A DNA stretch of 64,000 nucleotides from Leguminivora glycinivorella (GCF_023078275.1 NC_062990.1:14585549-14649548), one strand, 5' to 3'. Positions 20,459 through 30,615 are shown, counted from the stretch's first letter. The notes: generated by a model not told the origin, from the letters alone. Made by a program: numbers and translations.

Positions 20459-21011
20459 TAGGGTTCCGTAGTCAACTAAGAACCCTTATAGTTTCGCCAT
20501 GTCTGTCTGTCCGTCCGTCCGTCCGTCCGTCCGTCCGTCCGTCCGCGGATAATCTCAGTAACCGTAAGCACTAGAAAGCTGAAATTTGGTACCAATATGT
20601 ATATCAATCACGCCAACAAAGTGCAAAAATAAAAATGGAAAAAAATGTTTTATTAGGGTACCCCCCCTACACGTAAAGTGGGGGCTGATATTTTTTTTTA
20701 TTCCAACCCCAATGTGTGATATATTGTTGGATAGGTATTTAAAAATGAATAAGGGTTTACTAAGATCGTTTTTTGATAATATTAATATTTTCGGAAATAA
20801 TCGCTCCCAAAGGAAAAAAAAGTGCGTCCCCCCCCCTCTAACTTTTGAACCATATGTTTAAAAAATATGAAAAAAATCACAAAAGTAGAACTTTATAAAG
20901 ACTTTCTAGGAAAATTGTTTTGAACTTGATAGGTTCAGTAGTTTTTGAGAAAAATACGAAAAACTACGGAACCCTACACTGAGCGTGGCCCGACACGCTC
21001 TTGGCCGGTTT
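20459..21011 (+). repeat. Dispersed GGGTTCCGTAG...TTGGCCGG repeat, ~550 bp
   Basis: Starts TTAGGGTTCCGTAGTCAACT, contains a CCGT microsatellite (about 20510-20545) and ends CACGCTCTTGGCCGGTTT. Other copies: 47395-47460 with 47745-47950, 52254-52500 and 58440-59445 (reverse, with a nested MITE); a divergent relative is at 60610-61205. Class unknown; no coding capacity. Confidence 0.75.
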
Positions 21012-21246
21012 CTAGTTACTTTTATGCTATCTAGCCAAAGGAAAACGTCAAAAAATCGTAGCACAGTAACGCTAGTTTCCAATTATAGATAACAATTTGA
21101 ATATCCACGATCATAAACAGGCATGCATCCAGATTTGCAATGCAACTTGATAATACACCCAAGACTAAGACATAATACTTGTGGGGGCTATTTGGCTCGG
21201 AATAGCTATTAATATGAGCTCTCAAGACGGTGAGACCGCACTGGCC

Positions 21247-21398
21247 CCGTAGCCGAATGGCATTTCTCCGACGCCAAACGAAAGCGATACGCCGCTGGCT
21301 CTGTCGCGCCAATACGCAAGCGCGATAGAGATAGATATCTACTAGCGCTTCGTTTCGTGAGCGTTTCGTGAGCGATTGTGCCATTCGGCTAGCCACCC
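21247..21398. repeat. Foldback element (GTAGCCGAATGGCA arms)
   Basis: TAGCCGAATGGCATTTC and TGCCATTCGGCTAGCC close a 150-bp unit with internal GCGCGATAG/GCGTATCGC-type palindromes. Non-coding; the overlapping frame is an artefact. Confidence 0.6.
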
Positions 21399-21534
21399 TG
21401 TATGTTATGTATTTATATATACGTAATACCTCTATACATATTATGTTGTAAGATGGTTTTTGGGGGTGAAATCATAGGTGAACAGAGTAACGGCACGATT
21501 CGAAATATATTAGTCGAATATTACATACTGATTT

Positions 21535-21790
21535 GACGACCGGTTTGGCTCAATCGGTAGTGACCCTGCCTGCTAAGCCGAGGTTCGAATCTTGGTAAGG
21601 GCATTTATTAGTGTGACGAGCATAGATCCTAGCATAGTTCCTGAGTCATGGATGTTTTATGTATATAAGTATTTGTATATTAATATATTATATATTATTG
21701 TCTGAGTACCTGCAGCACAAGCCTTCTTGAGGTTGCCGTGGAACTCAGTCATTGTGTAAGAATGTCCTATAATATTTATTTATTTACATT
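21535..21790 (+). mobile_element. tRNA-headed SINE, A family (tail type 2)
   Basis: GACGACCGGTTTGGCTCAAT head, then the type-2 tail: TGTCTGAGTACC..CACAAGCCTTCTTGAG..ACTCAGTCA and CCTATAATATTTATTTATTT. Its 3' half is included in the tandem duplication 21695-22136. Confidence 0.8.
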
Positions 21791-22136
21791 TATTTCTAAA
21801 TAGTTGATTTTAGTACTACCTAATCGTGAATCATTCTAGCAAGGTAAGCTGTAGCCGCCGTGCAGGATCAGGAGCCGACGACTTAAAAAAACTTCAATTT
21901 AAAGTAGACAATATTATTGTCTGAGTACCTGCAACACAAGCCTTCTTGAGGTTACCGTGGAACTCAGTCAATATGTGTAAGAATGTCCTATAATATTTAT
22001 TTATTTACATTTATTTCTAAATAGTTGATTTTAGTACTACCTAATCGTGAATCATTCTAGCAAGGTAAGCTGTAGCCGCCGTGCAGGATCAGGAGCCGAC
22101 GACTTAAAAAAACTTCAATTTAAAGTAGACAATATT
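21695..22136. repeat. ~218-bp tandem duplication, two units
   Basis: TATTGTCTGAGTACCTGC through AAAGTAGACAAT occurs at about 21695-21911 and again at 21912-22136 with few changes (CTGCAGC/CTGCAAC; TTGTGTAAG/ATATGTGTAAG). Each unit joins a SINE tail to downstream unique sequence (AGCTGTAGCCGCCGTGCAGG), so the duplication occurred after SINE insertion. Confidence 0.85.
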
Positions 22137-22139
22137 ATA

Positions 22140-22487
22140 CAGAGTGGGGCCTGTAACCAAGGTGAAGAATTGAACTGTAGGCTATTCTCCTTATACTGAT
22201 CAACATTTGTTCAGTGACTTTTAAAAATTATGAAGTCTTTAAATTTTTAATTTTTCATACAAAATAAATATTAGCTTCAATGTACGCCATTATTGTTGTC
22301 ATTGACGTTGTCTGTCACACTTTAGACTTAACAAAATTCGCAATACATTACCTCTTAGAAAAAACTTTCAAGGGTAATAAAAATCAAAATACAAGTTATT
22401 TTTAAACCTTCGCCGAACAAATGTTGATCAGTATAAGGAGAATAGCCTACAGTTCAATTCTTCATCTTGGTTACAGGCCCCACTCTG
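22140..22487. mobile_element. MITE with ~75-bp TIRs, TA duplication
   Basis: CAGAGTGGGGCCTGTAACCA...ACTGATCAACATTTGTTC is mirrored at 22413-22487. TA dinucleotides flank both ends. The interior is AT-rich and non-coding. TA target suggests a Tc1/mariner-type donor. Confidence 0.85.
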
Positions 22488-22615
22488 TATTTCAAATAGG
22501 TGCTGGTTTACAAAGGTGACTTGACTAAAGGGTTAACTTATGGAAGTGGTGTTTGAGGTAGCGAAGATGATGAAAGAGTGATTTTGCAAGATTTGAGCTG
22601 TATTTCGCTGGCCAG

Positions 22616-22720
22616 TATTTCGCTCAGCGGATAAGTGTAGCTATCCAGCGGGGTAATGCGGCCAGCCTTCTGGGCACCTTACCCACTGGCGACGATTTGA
22701 GCCAAATTTTTTATTTGTAG
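22616..22720 (+). pseudogene. LINE ORF2 C-terminal fragment
   Basis: The frame YFAQRISVAIQRGNAASLLG continues to TLPTGDDLSQIFYL then TAG. The IQRGNAAS-LGTLPTG motif is a recurrent C-terminus in insect non-LTR retrotransposons. A 3' UTR-like AT-rich stretch follows. 5' truncated. Confidence 0.6.
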
Positions 22721-23520
22721 ATAAGTAGTATAAGTTTTTATTTATAAGATTTTTAGTATAAGTGTTTAGTTGTAAGTTTTTTAATATGTTGTAATTAATG
22801 AATTGGTTTGAATGAAAAAAAAAAGTATTTGAGCTGTTAAAAAGGTTAGCTAAGTTAGGTGCTCTCATTGGCCGCGATACATCATAGGTGGTACGCTCCT
22901 ATTCGCTGTTTATGAATCTTTACGGAAATAGCCAAGCGATAAGTAAGCTCTATACAAATAAAAGGTTGCGTTCGCAACATAAGCTTCATATAATTAGGTA
23001 CACGAGCGTTGTCTTATGAGACTAGATATGGCATTTGGCAAAAAAGCCGACGATTTGCTTGGCAGTAAGTGATTTACCCCGCCTACACGGACATAAGAAA
23101 CAACGACAGTATTTATAATCACGTAGCTGATATTCAAGATGGAAGCGCTTTAATTTTTAATAAGGACGCTTCTAGTGGATTATTATCAAAGTTACACGTG
23201 TATAATACCGATTTTAGGAAGTTTCTGTGAGCTTTGAACTTTGATAATGATTTAAGGAATTCGTTATTTTAATTGGGTAGATATTTAAGTCAATTATTTT
23301 ATGATTAACATAATTATGTAAAATGTAATACACATTTAAATAGAGTGGCAAAAATAATCTGTTGTTGTTTATACTTACTATGTTGTTTCGTGTATTGAAG
23401 TGTGCAATAAAGAGTATTTGTATTGTATTGTATAATCTCTTCCATAGCAAATGTCAAAGGACTTTCAATATCTAATAACATACTCGTAATATCGGTTGGT
23501 AAATGTCTTGATTTGTACTT
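22721..23520. other. LINE 3' UTR-like and anonymous DNA
   Basis: No gene. A TTGTA-type tail after GTGCAATAAAGAGTATTTG (23400-23432) marks the end of another truncated LINE or SINE. Confidence 0.45.
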
Positions 23521-23835
23521 GCGTTATCCCGGCATTTGCCATGGCTCATGGGAGTCTGGGGTCTTCCTTGACAACTGTCCCAAGATTTATCGTAGGCACG
23601 AGTTTTACAGACTGACTGCATCTAAACTTCCAAACCGAAGAATAACTACTGTAACTAGGTTTCATTGGGAATAGTCAGGTTTCCTCACGGTGTTCTCCTT
23701 CACTAAAAAGCGACTAGCAAAATAAATATCGAATGATATTTCGCACATGAGTTCCTAAAACCTCAGGGGTTCGCAACCGCAATCTTCGGAAAGAAAATCG
23801 CACGCTCTTACCGCTAGGTTACCAATGGTTTTTTT
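23521..23835 (-). mobile_element. tRNA-headed SINE, B family, degenerate
   Basis: Reverse of the family at 61753: GTTATCCCGGCATTTGCCAT...GGTTTCCTCACGGTGTTCTC...CGCACGCTCTTACCGCTAGG. The B box is damaged (GGGGTTCGCAACC). Confidence 0.7.
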
Positions 23836-24095
23836 TCGGATCATCATCATGACTACCTTATTTTACAAGTGACATATTAATGACCACATTGTTTCTACGA
23901 CTACAAAAACCGGGATAAACCGGCCAGTAGGTTGGGTTTACATTTTATATTCCAGATTTATGGTCGGCTATAAATTTTACGGCGTGGAAACTTCGCTGGA
24001 TGGAGAAAACATGCGTGGGGAGGACAGACTTAGCAGTCTTTGGAGAAACGCCTTAAAACTCTTATTATTTGGAATTATCTTTCTCGAACATTTAT
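23836..24095. other. Intergenic, no feature
   Basis: Nothing recognised. Confidence 0.4.
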
Positions 24096-25460
24096 TATTT
24101 ATTTTATTTATTTATTTAATCAAAAAGTAACACAGCATTACAGTTTACACTAAGGCACTGTGAAACTACAAAATACATAACAAGACATAAACGATAAATA
24201 TTACAAAAAAGAATACAAATTAAACATTAGATTTGGGCGACGACGTAACAGCGTGGCTCCGTTGCGTCGTCTGACTCGGTGTAGGATTCGGCAGGTTGCC
24301 CCGGAACCGCCGAAATACCACACCCTTCGGCCAGAAGTCTGCGCACGCGATGGTGTCCTGCAGCGTGCGTGGCACGCGCACAACAAATGAAGTGAAGTGC
24401 ACGTAGTGGCGCGACTGCAGCTGTTGCACCCTCAGCGTGTAGCCAGTCTTCCGGCGAACATACTCCACCACCTCATCAGCCCCGGCGGAGTAATGCAAGC
24501 GCGACACGTAGAGCGCTTTACTCGGTGTAGCAACTCGCAGACCAGAAGTAATCGGCTCCGCGGTACCACACAGAGTCTTACGAGGCGCCCTACGCGCCTT
24601 GCTCTTCCTTTGCACCAGTGTGAACCCCTCCTTATCCACATCGGCACGGGAGGACTTCTCCTTGATTGGAGCCCGTTCTTCACACACCTTTGCAGGTGCG
24701 CTGACCCGGTTCGCTGCGGCGTTGCGTTGACCGGCTAGGGCGGCTACATCAGCATATGGCCGCTGACGTGAGCTCGACGTGAGGGGGGGAGGCGGCCGCA
24801 CGCGCGGGGGGCGCGCGGGCGGCGGAGCGGCACGTGCGACATTTTTAATTGTGTCAACGCGCAAACTACCTGACTCGACACTAGTGTTGTCAGGTCGATG
24901 ATCGGACGTCAGGTCTGAAACCGCTGACCGAGCAGGAGCATTACGTAAACAACTAATTTCGTCACGTAACTCGGCGATTGTTTGCAAGCTGGTTTCAAAC
25001 CTTGTAATAACTACAGCTAAACTTGTTTTTAGGGCCACGATTTCCCTTAACAAGCTGCGAACGTTGACGTCATCCGGATCGCACGACGGAATGATGGAGA
25101 TATCTGTCGCCACAAACTCCGGAATTCGGTCCTTGTACTCCTTGAAGATCTTCGTAATGTCTTCAAGGCTCTTCTTCCCGGTTTCATCTCCTCTCCGGTG
25201 AGGAACGTAGGTGCCAGCGATTCCTAGGGACTCGCACAACACTCTCTTCGCTTCGCAGATGTCTTCGACAGTGAACCTTGATGCACGCGAATTCATCTGG
25301 ACAGCATTCTCCGCATCCATCGCCCCTTCCAGAATGAGCTTATCTCTTTCTTGAAGAAAGGCGAGGAACTCGTTCACGACAGGTTGCCTCCATTTAGAGT
25401 CTGCCATCGCGTCAAATACTGGCAGCGGCCGAGCCGCGCGATTTCGTAATTATATGAATT
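24096..25460 (-). mobile_element. ORF1-only LINE-like element (HAL1-like)
   Basis: Reads 3' to 5' on the + strand: a TTTATTTATTTA tail (24096-24116), ~100-bp 3' UTR, a complete ORF1-like gene (24220-25407) and a GC-containing 5' leader. No ORF2 lies between the ORF stop and the tail. A 5'-truncated relative at 49404-49640 has the same ORF-end/3' UTR/TAAA-tail junction. So the ORF1-to-3'-end join belongs to the family and is not a local accident. Confidence 0.7.
24220..25407 (-). CDS. LINE ORF1-like protein, intact
   Basis: 395 aa from ATG at 25407. Residues 1-110 are mostly helical and charged (MADSKWRQPVVNEFLAFLQ). About 115-155 look like a coiled coil (LLREIVALKTSLAVVITRFE, then SLQTIAELRDEI). 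A low-complexity Pro/Arg/Ala segment follows (APPPARPPRVRPPPPL). The C-terminal ~100 residues contain KALYVSRLHYSAGADEVVEY and VRVPRTLQDTIACADFWPKG, then VVFRRFRG: the RNA-binding-type fold found at the end of ORF1 in several insect LINEs. There is no CCHC knuckle. It is likely an RNA-binding chaperone that could be mobilised by another element's ORF2. There are no internal stops, and its GC content is above that of the flanks. Confidence 0.72.
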   Translation of the reverse strand: MADSKWRQPVVNEFLAFLQERDKLILEGAMDAENAVQMNSRASRFTVEDICEAKRVLCESLGIAGTYVPHRRGDETGKKSLEDITKIFKEYKDRIPEFVATDISIIPSCDPDDVNVRSLLREIVALKTSLAVVITRFETSLQTIAELRDEISCLRNAPARSAVSDLTSDHRPDNTSVESGSLRVDTIKNVARAAPPPARPPRVRPPPPLTSSSRQRPYADVAALAGQRNAAANRVSAPAKVCEERAPIKEKSSRADVDKEGFTLVQRKSKARRAPRKTLCGTAEPITSGLRVATPSKALYVSRLHYSAGADEVVEYVRRKTGYTLRVQQLQSRHYVHFTSFVVRVPRTLQDTIACADFWPKGVVFRRFRGNLPNPTPSQTTQRSHAVTSSPKSNV

Positions 25461-25564
25461 AAATCATCAATGCGACTGCACCGCTGCGCGCATTAGACAC
25501 GAATATGACTAATGTAACTACCTATACTACCTATGTAACTATATAGCAAAGAGGATCGAGTATT

Positions 25565-25760
25565 ATAGAGCGTTACTGTCAAAGTAAAATATATGTAATC
25601 ACAGTGCATAGACTGCCACCTCTCGACACAGGCTTAAAACTTTTGAATCTCAGTTTTGACAATTTGGCACATATTGTTAGCTTGATATGTATTAAAATGT
25701 CAAATATTAATATTAGCACCATCTAGCCGAGCGTTCCCCAAAGGTATAACGCCATCTAGG
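25565..25760 (-). repeat. Dispersed repeat, reverse of 15955-16160
   Basis: GAGCGTTACTGTCAAAGTAA...GCTTGATATGTATTAAAATG...ATCTAGCCGAGCGTTCCCCA. Mirrors the other copy; no coding. Confidence 0.65.
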
Positions 25761-25808
25761 CCACCGTACCCTAGAGGGCTTTGATGTACGTTTTTTTTAA
25801 ACTTTATC

Positions 25809-25940
25809 CGTTATTTGAAAGACCCGGCAACCTTCAAATCTAGCTTGAACAGACATCTTCCGGGCGAGCTCACTCCATCGTAGGCCACGTCTTTGCCTCT
25901 GACTAGTCTGTGGCCAAGAGTAAGCCCATTAATAATTTAA
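25809..25940 (+). pseudogene. LINE ORF2 C-terminal fragment with internal stop
   Basis: Encodes DPATFKSSLNRHLPGELTPS, a stop, then ATSLPLTSLWPRVSPLII. This is homologous to 28079-28276, where the stop position is Gln. It is the C-terminal tail of a non-LTR ORF2, dead by a nonsense change. Confidence 0.6.
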
Positions 25941-27140
25941 AAAAAAGAAAAATAATGGTACAAAATAAGTACAAATAAGAAAATACTACTATTATTGTTT
26001 CGTTGATCAAAGTTTTTTCCTACCATGAGACCAGTATGAATGAGTTCACAATAAAAAAAAAATACTCGTTTACTATTGTTGTTATCACACATTTCAATGT
26101 GTCTTACGTAAATATGCGAAATGTAAGCATTCTACCGATTGCGCCAAGTAGTATGTATAATAGATAATGGTTTTTTAAGACGACGAATGTATTACAAAGA
26201 TTTTTTATTCACCAGTAGTAGTTAGTTCATGTAGTATATTATGTACTAATATCACCACTGATATGTATGTAAGGTACTTTATAGTTATTTGTTATACAAG
26301 GGGGCAAAGTTGTATTTTAACGCCGAGTGTGGAATTGAAAAACGAGCAAGTGAAAGGATTCTATAGTTGAACCACGAGCGAAGCGAGGGGTTCGAGAATA
26401 GAATCCTGAACTTGCGAGTTTTTTAACACTAGAGAAGTAAAATACATTTGCACCCCAGTGTAACACAAAACTTTTCCCCTCACTATAGCGAGGAAACTAC
26501 AACGCTAAAAATGCGTTTATCACTGCTTCCAGTAGTTCTACAGGTGGTAAATCATCTTTATTACTAGATTCACCTACTTTTATCAATTTTAAAGCAGTTA
26601 ATTTGACTTTATTCAAGGTCAAATTACTTTACCCACTAGTGGATAAAATGCGTTTTTACCCGCTGCTATTAAAGGACAAAACACGTGTTTTCGAGCTAGT
26701 GAGGGGAAAACATAATTACAGACATCAAGTTTTTTTGCAGAAATGCTACATGTTAAGTAATTTTTACTTTTCATGTGCGCACACATAATTATGTAAACTC
26801 TGTTGCCACTTTTTTGACATAACGGATGTTTATTTTCCTTATTTCAAAGCATCCGGTTTATTTACCAAGCGAATAGTCTGTCCTCTCTGGTTACAGATAC
26901 GTAGAGTCGACAAAAACACTTAATTAAAATTTGAGAAAGCAATAATAAACAGATATTTTGTATTTCGTACTGAATATTTTATTGATAAGCTCGGCTCCTT
27001 GGAAAGCAGGGGAATTGCAATTTCGGGGTTTTCATGAATATTTTATATTTACAGTAATTTTGGGATATTTATATTATAACCATCTTTATCGCCACTTTCA
27101 AGCTTTTATTTTTAAGTCTGTGTTCTGTCGGGTTACGAAT
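25941..27140. other. AT-rich DNA with an anonymous repeat
   Basis: 26290-26730 holds a repeat-like block (GTGGAATTGAAAAACGAGCA, CCACGAGCGAAGCGAGGGG, CTAGTGAGGGGAAAAC) with GAGCGAAGCGAG palindromes. No gene seen. Confidence 0.45.
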
Positions 27141-27149
27141 TTCACCACC

Positions 27150-27400
27150 ACCTTTAAAGCTCGGCCACCCATGCGCGTTTTAAGAGCGTAGGCGGAGCGT
27201 TAGCGGAGTGCAATGATAGCGGAGCGTTAGCGGAGTGCAATGATAGCGGTGCGCCGGACGAACGCTGGCGTTGCGCCCAGCGGACGCCGGCGGGAACTAA
27301 CGAGCGCGGATTGCGAGCGGAATGCGCGCTGATTGCGCGCGCATTTCGCTCCGCTAACGCTACGCTATCAAAACGCTTTATGTGTGGCGGGGGCTTTATT
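27150..27400. repeat. GC-rich foldback element
   Basis: CTCGGCCACCCATGCGCGTTTT...GCTATCAAAACGCTTTATGTGTGGC ends are inverted. The interior repeats GCGGAGCGTTAGCGGAGTGCAATGATAG-type units and their reverse. A closely related copy is at 46187-46412. Strikingly GC-rich in an AT-rich background. Confidence 0.75.
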
Positions 27401-27730
27401 CCCATGGGTGTCGTAAAAGTCGACTGTGACATATGGGTTAAATTGTGGCGTAGGCTGGCAACAAGTTTTCTTTCAACCCCTTGTTTGACAATAGTGTCAC
27501 TGAAATCTGAATAGTTTCTTTTGCTCTGCCTACCCCTTCATGAGATACAGGCGTGATTTTATGTATTTTTAAGACATTAATTTAAAGGAATTTTCGCACA
27601 TGCTAGCGAATCAGATTTAAGTCAATGGCAAACTCGTGTTTAAGCTAACAAGAAATTCTTGAACGAAATTACTTAATAAATCACTGGATATGAAGATTAA
27701 ATATTAAATTAATGGTAAAATTATTAAATA
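27401..27730. other. Dispersed-repeat copy (-) and AT-rich DNA
   Basis: 27405-27560 is a reverse copy of the GGTAGGCAGAGCA family. The remainder is unremarkable. Confidence 0.5.
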
Positions 27731-27930
27731 TGAAATAAAACTATGGAAAACGGATTAAATCGCGTATAATGAATTTAAAATACATCCCGACGTTTCGAAC
27801 TCTGACTCACCCGTGAACTTTGAACTTTGAGTCACCCGTTGACCACGAACGCTGTAAAGAGTTCGAAACGTCGGGATGTATTATAAATTCATTATACGCG
27901 ATTTAATCCGTTTTCGATAGTTTTATTTCA
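27731..27930. repeat. Foldback with GAAACGTCGGG motif
   Basis: TGAAATAAAACTATGGAAAA...CCCGACGTTTCGAACTCT is mirrored by AGAGTTCGAAACGTCGGG...ATAGTTTTATTTCA (arms ~70 bp). The + arm holds GACCAC, a GAAC/GTTC stem with 10-nt loop, then GAAACGTCGGG (27839-27875), and downstream ACGCGATTTAATCCG, as at the Penelope-like end (44593-44681). Confidence 0.8.
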
Positions 27931-28078
27931 TGAGTAACTATCGCTGTAACCGAAGACAATATTATTAAATATGGATAAATATTTTTTTTTTATAATACGA
28001 TTCATATTGCTTAATCGAAGCTCTTTGGGTGTCGTAGAAGTCGACTTAGGGATTTGGAGCCTGGGTGCTTCTTTTTTT

Positions 28079-28276
28079 ATGCGCACTGCCAAGGAGTGGA
28101 ATTCCTTGCCGGCGGCTATATTTCCGAGCTCATATAACCCGGCAACCTTCAAATCAAAGGTGAACAGGCATCTTCTGAGCGAGCTCACTCCATCGCAGAC
28201 CACGTCTTGGCCTTTGGCTAGTCTGTGGCCAAGAGTAAGCCTATTTATAAGAAAAAAATTGGTTTGCTTAGGCTAG
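28079..28276 (+). pseudogene. LINE ORF2 C-terminal fragment
   Basis: MRTAKEWNSLPAAIFPSSYN continues PATFKSKVNRHLL...SLWPRVSLFI. The W-N-x-L-P...F-K...N-R-H-L pattern is the usual C-terminus of Jockey/CR1-type ORF2 proteins. 5' truncated just upstream of the W-N-S-L-P motif. Confidence 0.65.
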
Positions 28277-29093
28277 AAACCTGTCTTTCACTACAATACC
28301 ACTTTTTTTAATATCTTCATTGCTGGTAAGATAGGCACTGAAACGGGTATAGTTTCATATGCTCTGCCAATCCCGTTTGGAAACATAGGCATACATGTAT
28401 GTGTATTATTGCTTAACCAATCCAAACTATCGCATAAGCACAAAATATAACCTATTAAATGTATATCAGTAAGGCTTAGTCTAATCCCCATTAAGGGGCT
28501 ATTAGGACTGATAGTTATTAATATAGTCATGTAGGGGTTACTTTGATCATTACTATTGATAGGGCTGTGGTTTGCAATCTTGGGTTCTAGTCTATTGGTT
28601 CTAGTTTTAAGGACTGAAACATAGATAAATCGTTCTATATATTTGAAAGAGATGATATATCTTACAGCTGTACAATATTTATGTTTAGAAATACACAAGT
28701 ACCTACATAGTTTAACTAAAAGACATGAAAATATTAAACTATTTTTTTCAGTACAGATGGTGTTTTTTTACGCACTAGTGCGAGATGTGGTTCATTATAT
28801 GCCAGGTCGAAACTTCGGAGGCTCATCTGTACTGAAAAACGTCGTACGATACACGTGCGAAAAGTAAATTCGTAAATCGTGTCAATTTAAAACACTCCCT
28901 TCGGTCGTGTTTTCGAACTTCCTTCTTTACGCGCTTTTATGGGTTTCGAATTTCGGTCGGATATATTTTTTTTTTTTTGTATTTATAAGAGTTTTTTTTT
29001 ATCTAAAGACGTTAATATATTATTAAATAAAATAGAACCGAAGCTCGGTCGCCCAGATATTGTTTAACCTTTAATTGAACAACGTTCATTAAA
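28277..29093. other. Intergenic; dispersed repeats and Helitron-like end
   Basis: 28320-28400 is a GGCAGAGCA-family copy (-). 28755-28945 is a repeat-like block (CGCACTAGTGCGAGATGTGG, then CACTCCCTTCGGTCGTGTTT). 29036-29062 has ACCGAAGCTCGGTCGCCCAG, the hairpin-bearing end of the repeat at 39640-40075. Confidence 0.5.
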
Positions 29094-29402
29094 TTAATTT
29101 TTATTAAGCAGAAACGTCTGCTAACGATTCTAAACATTTTTATATTAAAGGAAAAAATGGAAAAATTTACGCTTCCGGCGGGACTTGAACCCGCATCATT
29201 TTTGCAATCCGTGCAATGCTCTTACCAATTGAGCTACGGAAGCCACGCCGGACTTCGCAAATCTTTCCATGCCTTGCCTTTTTGTACACACGTCTTGGGG
29301 TGACGTCTAGCGCCATCTACCGACAGACTATTACATCTTTTAACGGCACTGGAGTCTCAAGTTAAAGTGTAAATTTTTCCATTTTTTCCTTTAATATAAA
29401 AA
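29094..29402 (-). mobile_element. tRNA-containing element, 11-bp TSD
   Basis: 309 bp flanked by exact CGTTCATTAAA duplications (29083-29093 and 29403-29413). Contains 34-bp inverted repeats (TTTATATTAAAGGAAAAAAT type) on both sides of a body that carries a tRNA-like gene, plus an outer AGCAGAAACGTCTGCT hairpin on one side. A second copy is at 33985-34425. The long duplication suggests LINE-style retrotransposition. Confidence 0.75.
29171..29243 (-). tRNA. tRNA-like sequence inside mobile element
   Basis: 73 nt with perfect acceptor (GCTTCCG/CGGAAGC), D (GCTC/GAGC) and T arms (GCGGG-TTCAAGT-CCCGC). The anticodon arm is abnormal: TTGCA-CGGAT-TGCAA leaves a 5-nt loop instead of 7. It may work as a pol III promoter, not as a decoding tRNA. 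The copy at 34262-34334 is identical in this arm. Confidence 0.6.
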
Positions 29403-29413
29403 CGTTCATTAAA

Positions 29414-29715
29414 CTATACATTCAATTTAACCTCTCACTATACATATTTTTCACAAAAAATATTAAAACAAACTTCACTTCCTACACAGAAACACGGAAA
29501 AATCTTACGTAACGGCCCATTCTAAAAAGTTTGAAACTAAACAACTTGGTAAAATAAACCAATATTCATTATTCGACGCATCCTTCGGGATTAGGAGTTC
29601 GGCCGAAGTTTTTTTCCACAAAAACTGGAGAGATTGATAGCTTTCTACGCGCATGCAGAAAAGTTTGGGGAATACACACGGGTTTTAGGATTGTGCAACA
29701 TTATTATAATTTTAG
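29414..29715. other. AT-rich intergenic DNA
   Basis: Nothing recognised. Confidence 0.4.
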
Positions 29716-30036
29716 GAAATAATATTTTTTGCCGAGATCGAGGAGTTAGTGGCCGAACCCAATATCATCGGCGAAACGAAAGCCCACAGACTTCGCTGGT
29801 TCGGTCACTTACTTAGAATGGGAGACGATCGGGCTGTCAAGAGAGCGTTCTTGGGTCGACCGGCAGGTGGCCGTCCGGCGGGTCGACCCAGGTATCGCTG
29901 GGAGGACAGTCTGGTGGCGGATCTGCGTCGGCTTCAAGTCAGTGACTGGCAAGAGGCTGTGCAGGATCGGAACAGGTGGCGATCTCTCGTTTCGGAGGTC
30001 AAGATTCACTTTGGATCACTGAGCCAAAATAGTTAG
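29716..30036 (+). pseudogene. LINE ORF2 C-terminus (RWFGHLLRM type)
   Basis: Open from 29716 to TAG at 30034. It encodes AHRLRWFGHLLRMGDDR, then GRPAGRPRYRWEDSLVADLR and DRNRWRSLVSEVKIHFG. This RLRWFGHL...GRPR.RW.D...DR..WR.LV pattern is the classic C-terminal end of arthropod non-LTR retrotransposon ORF2 proteins. The N-terminal endonuclease and RT are absent (5' truncation). Confidence 0.75.
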
Positions 30037-30086
30037 TTAGTTAATATTTTTTGTATTTTAAATCATCTAAAACCTTGTCAAAATCC

Positions 30087-30615
30087 CGACCTGTCTGGAC
30101 GAGCGCGTAGTAACCCCACCTGCTAAGCTGCGGTCCTTTCGAATCCCGGTAAGGGCATTTACTTGTGTGATTAGCACAGATATTTGTTCCTGAGTCATGG
30201 ATGTATTATATGTATACAGGGTGATTCATGAGTCGTGAGCAGGAGTGAACAGGGTACTGGGGAGGGTCACACTGAGCAACTTTTATAATGGGGCAACACT
30301 AAATTGTGATATTTTTTTTTTCTTAACTATGACTTAGTTGATAGTTAATCATCAATTAAGTCATAATTAGAACGTAATTGATAATTAGCCATCAATTAAG
30401 TACTTATCAATTAAGTCATAGTTAAGAAAAATAATCACAATTCAGTGTTGCTCCATTATGAAAGTTGCTCAGCGTGACCCTCCCCAGTACCCTGTTCACT
30501 CCTGCTCACGACTCATGAATCACCCTGTAAAAGTATTTGTATACACAATACAAGCCTTGAGCTTATCGTGGGACTCAGTCAATCTGTAATAGAAGTCTAT
30601 AATATTTTTTTATTT
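30087..30615 (+). mobile_element. SINE A family, split by a MITE
   Basis: Head near GACCTGTCTGGACGAGCGCG with B box TTCGAATCCCGG (part of the head deleted), then CAGATATTTGTTCCTGAGTC. Interrupted at 30217-30527 and resumed with AGTATTTGTATACACAATAC...ACTCAGTCAATCTG. Confidence 0.7.
30217..30527. mobile_element. MITE in SINE, TA TSD, CAGGGTGATTCATGAG ends
   Basis: 311 bp with TIRs of more than 60 bp: CAGGGTGATTCATGAGTCGT...GTGCTGCCC-type arms mirrored at 30430-30527. TA on both sides. The central AATTAAGTCATA repeats form further palindromes. Confidence 0.85.

Noticed and set aside
20510..20545. CRISPR-like regular repeats
   Set aside because: CCGT and CAGA runs are simple microsatellites inside dispersed repeats; no spacers and no cas genes.
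24397..24738. Plus-strand frame of 113 codons
   Set aside because: Antisense shadow of the GC-rich ORF1-like gene.
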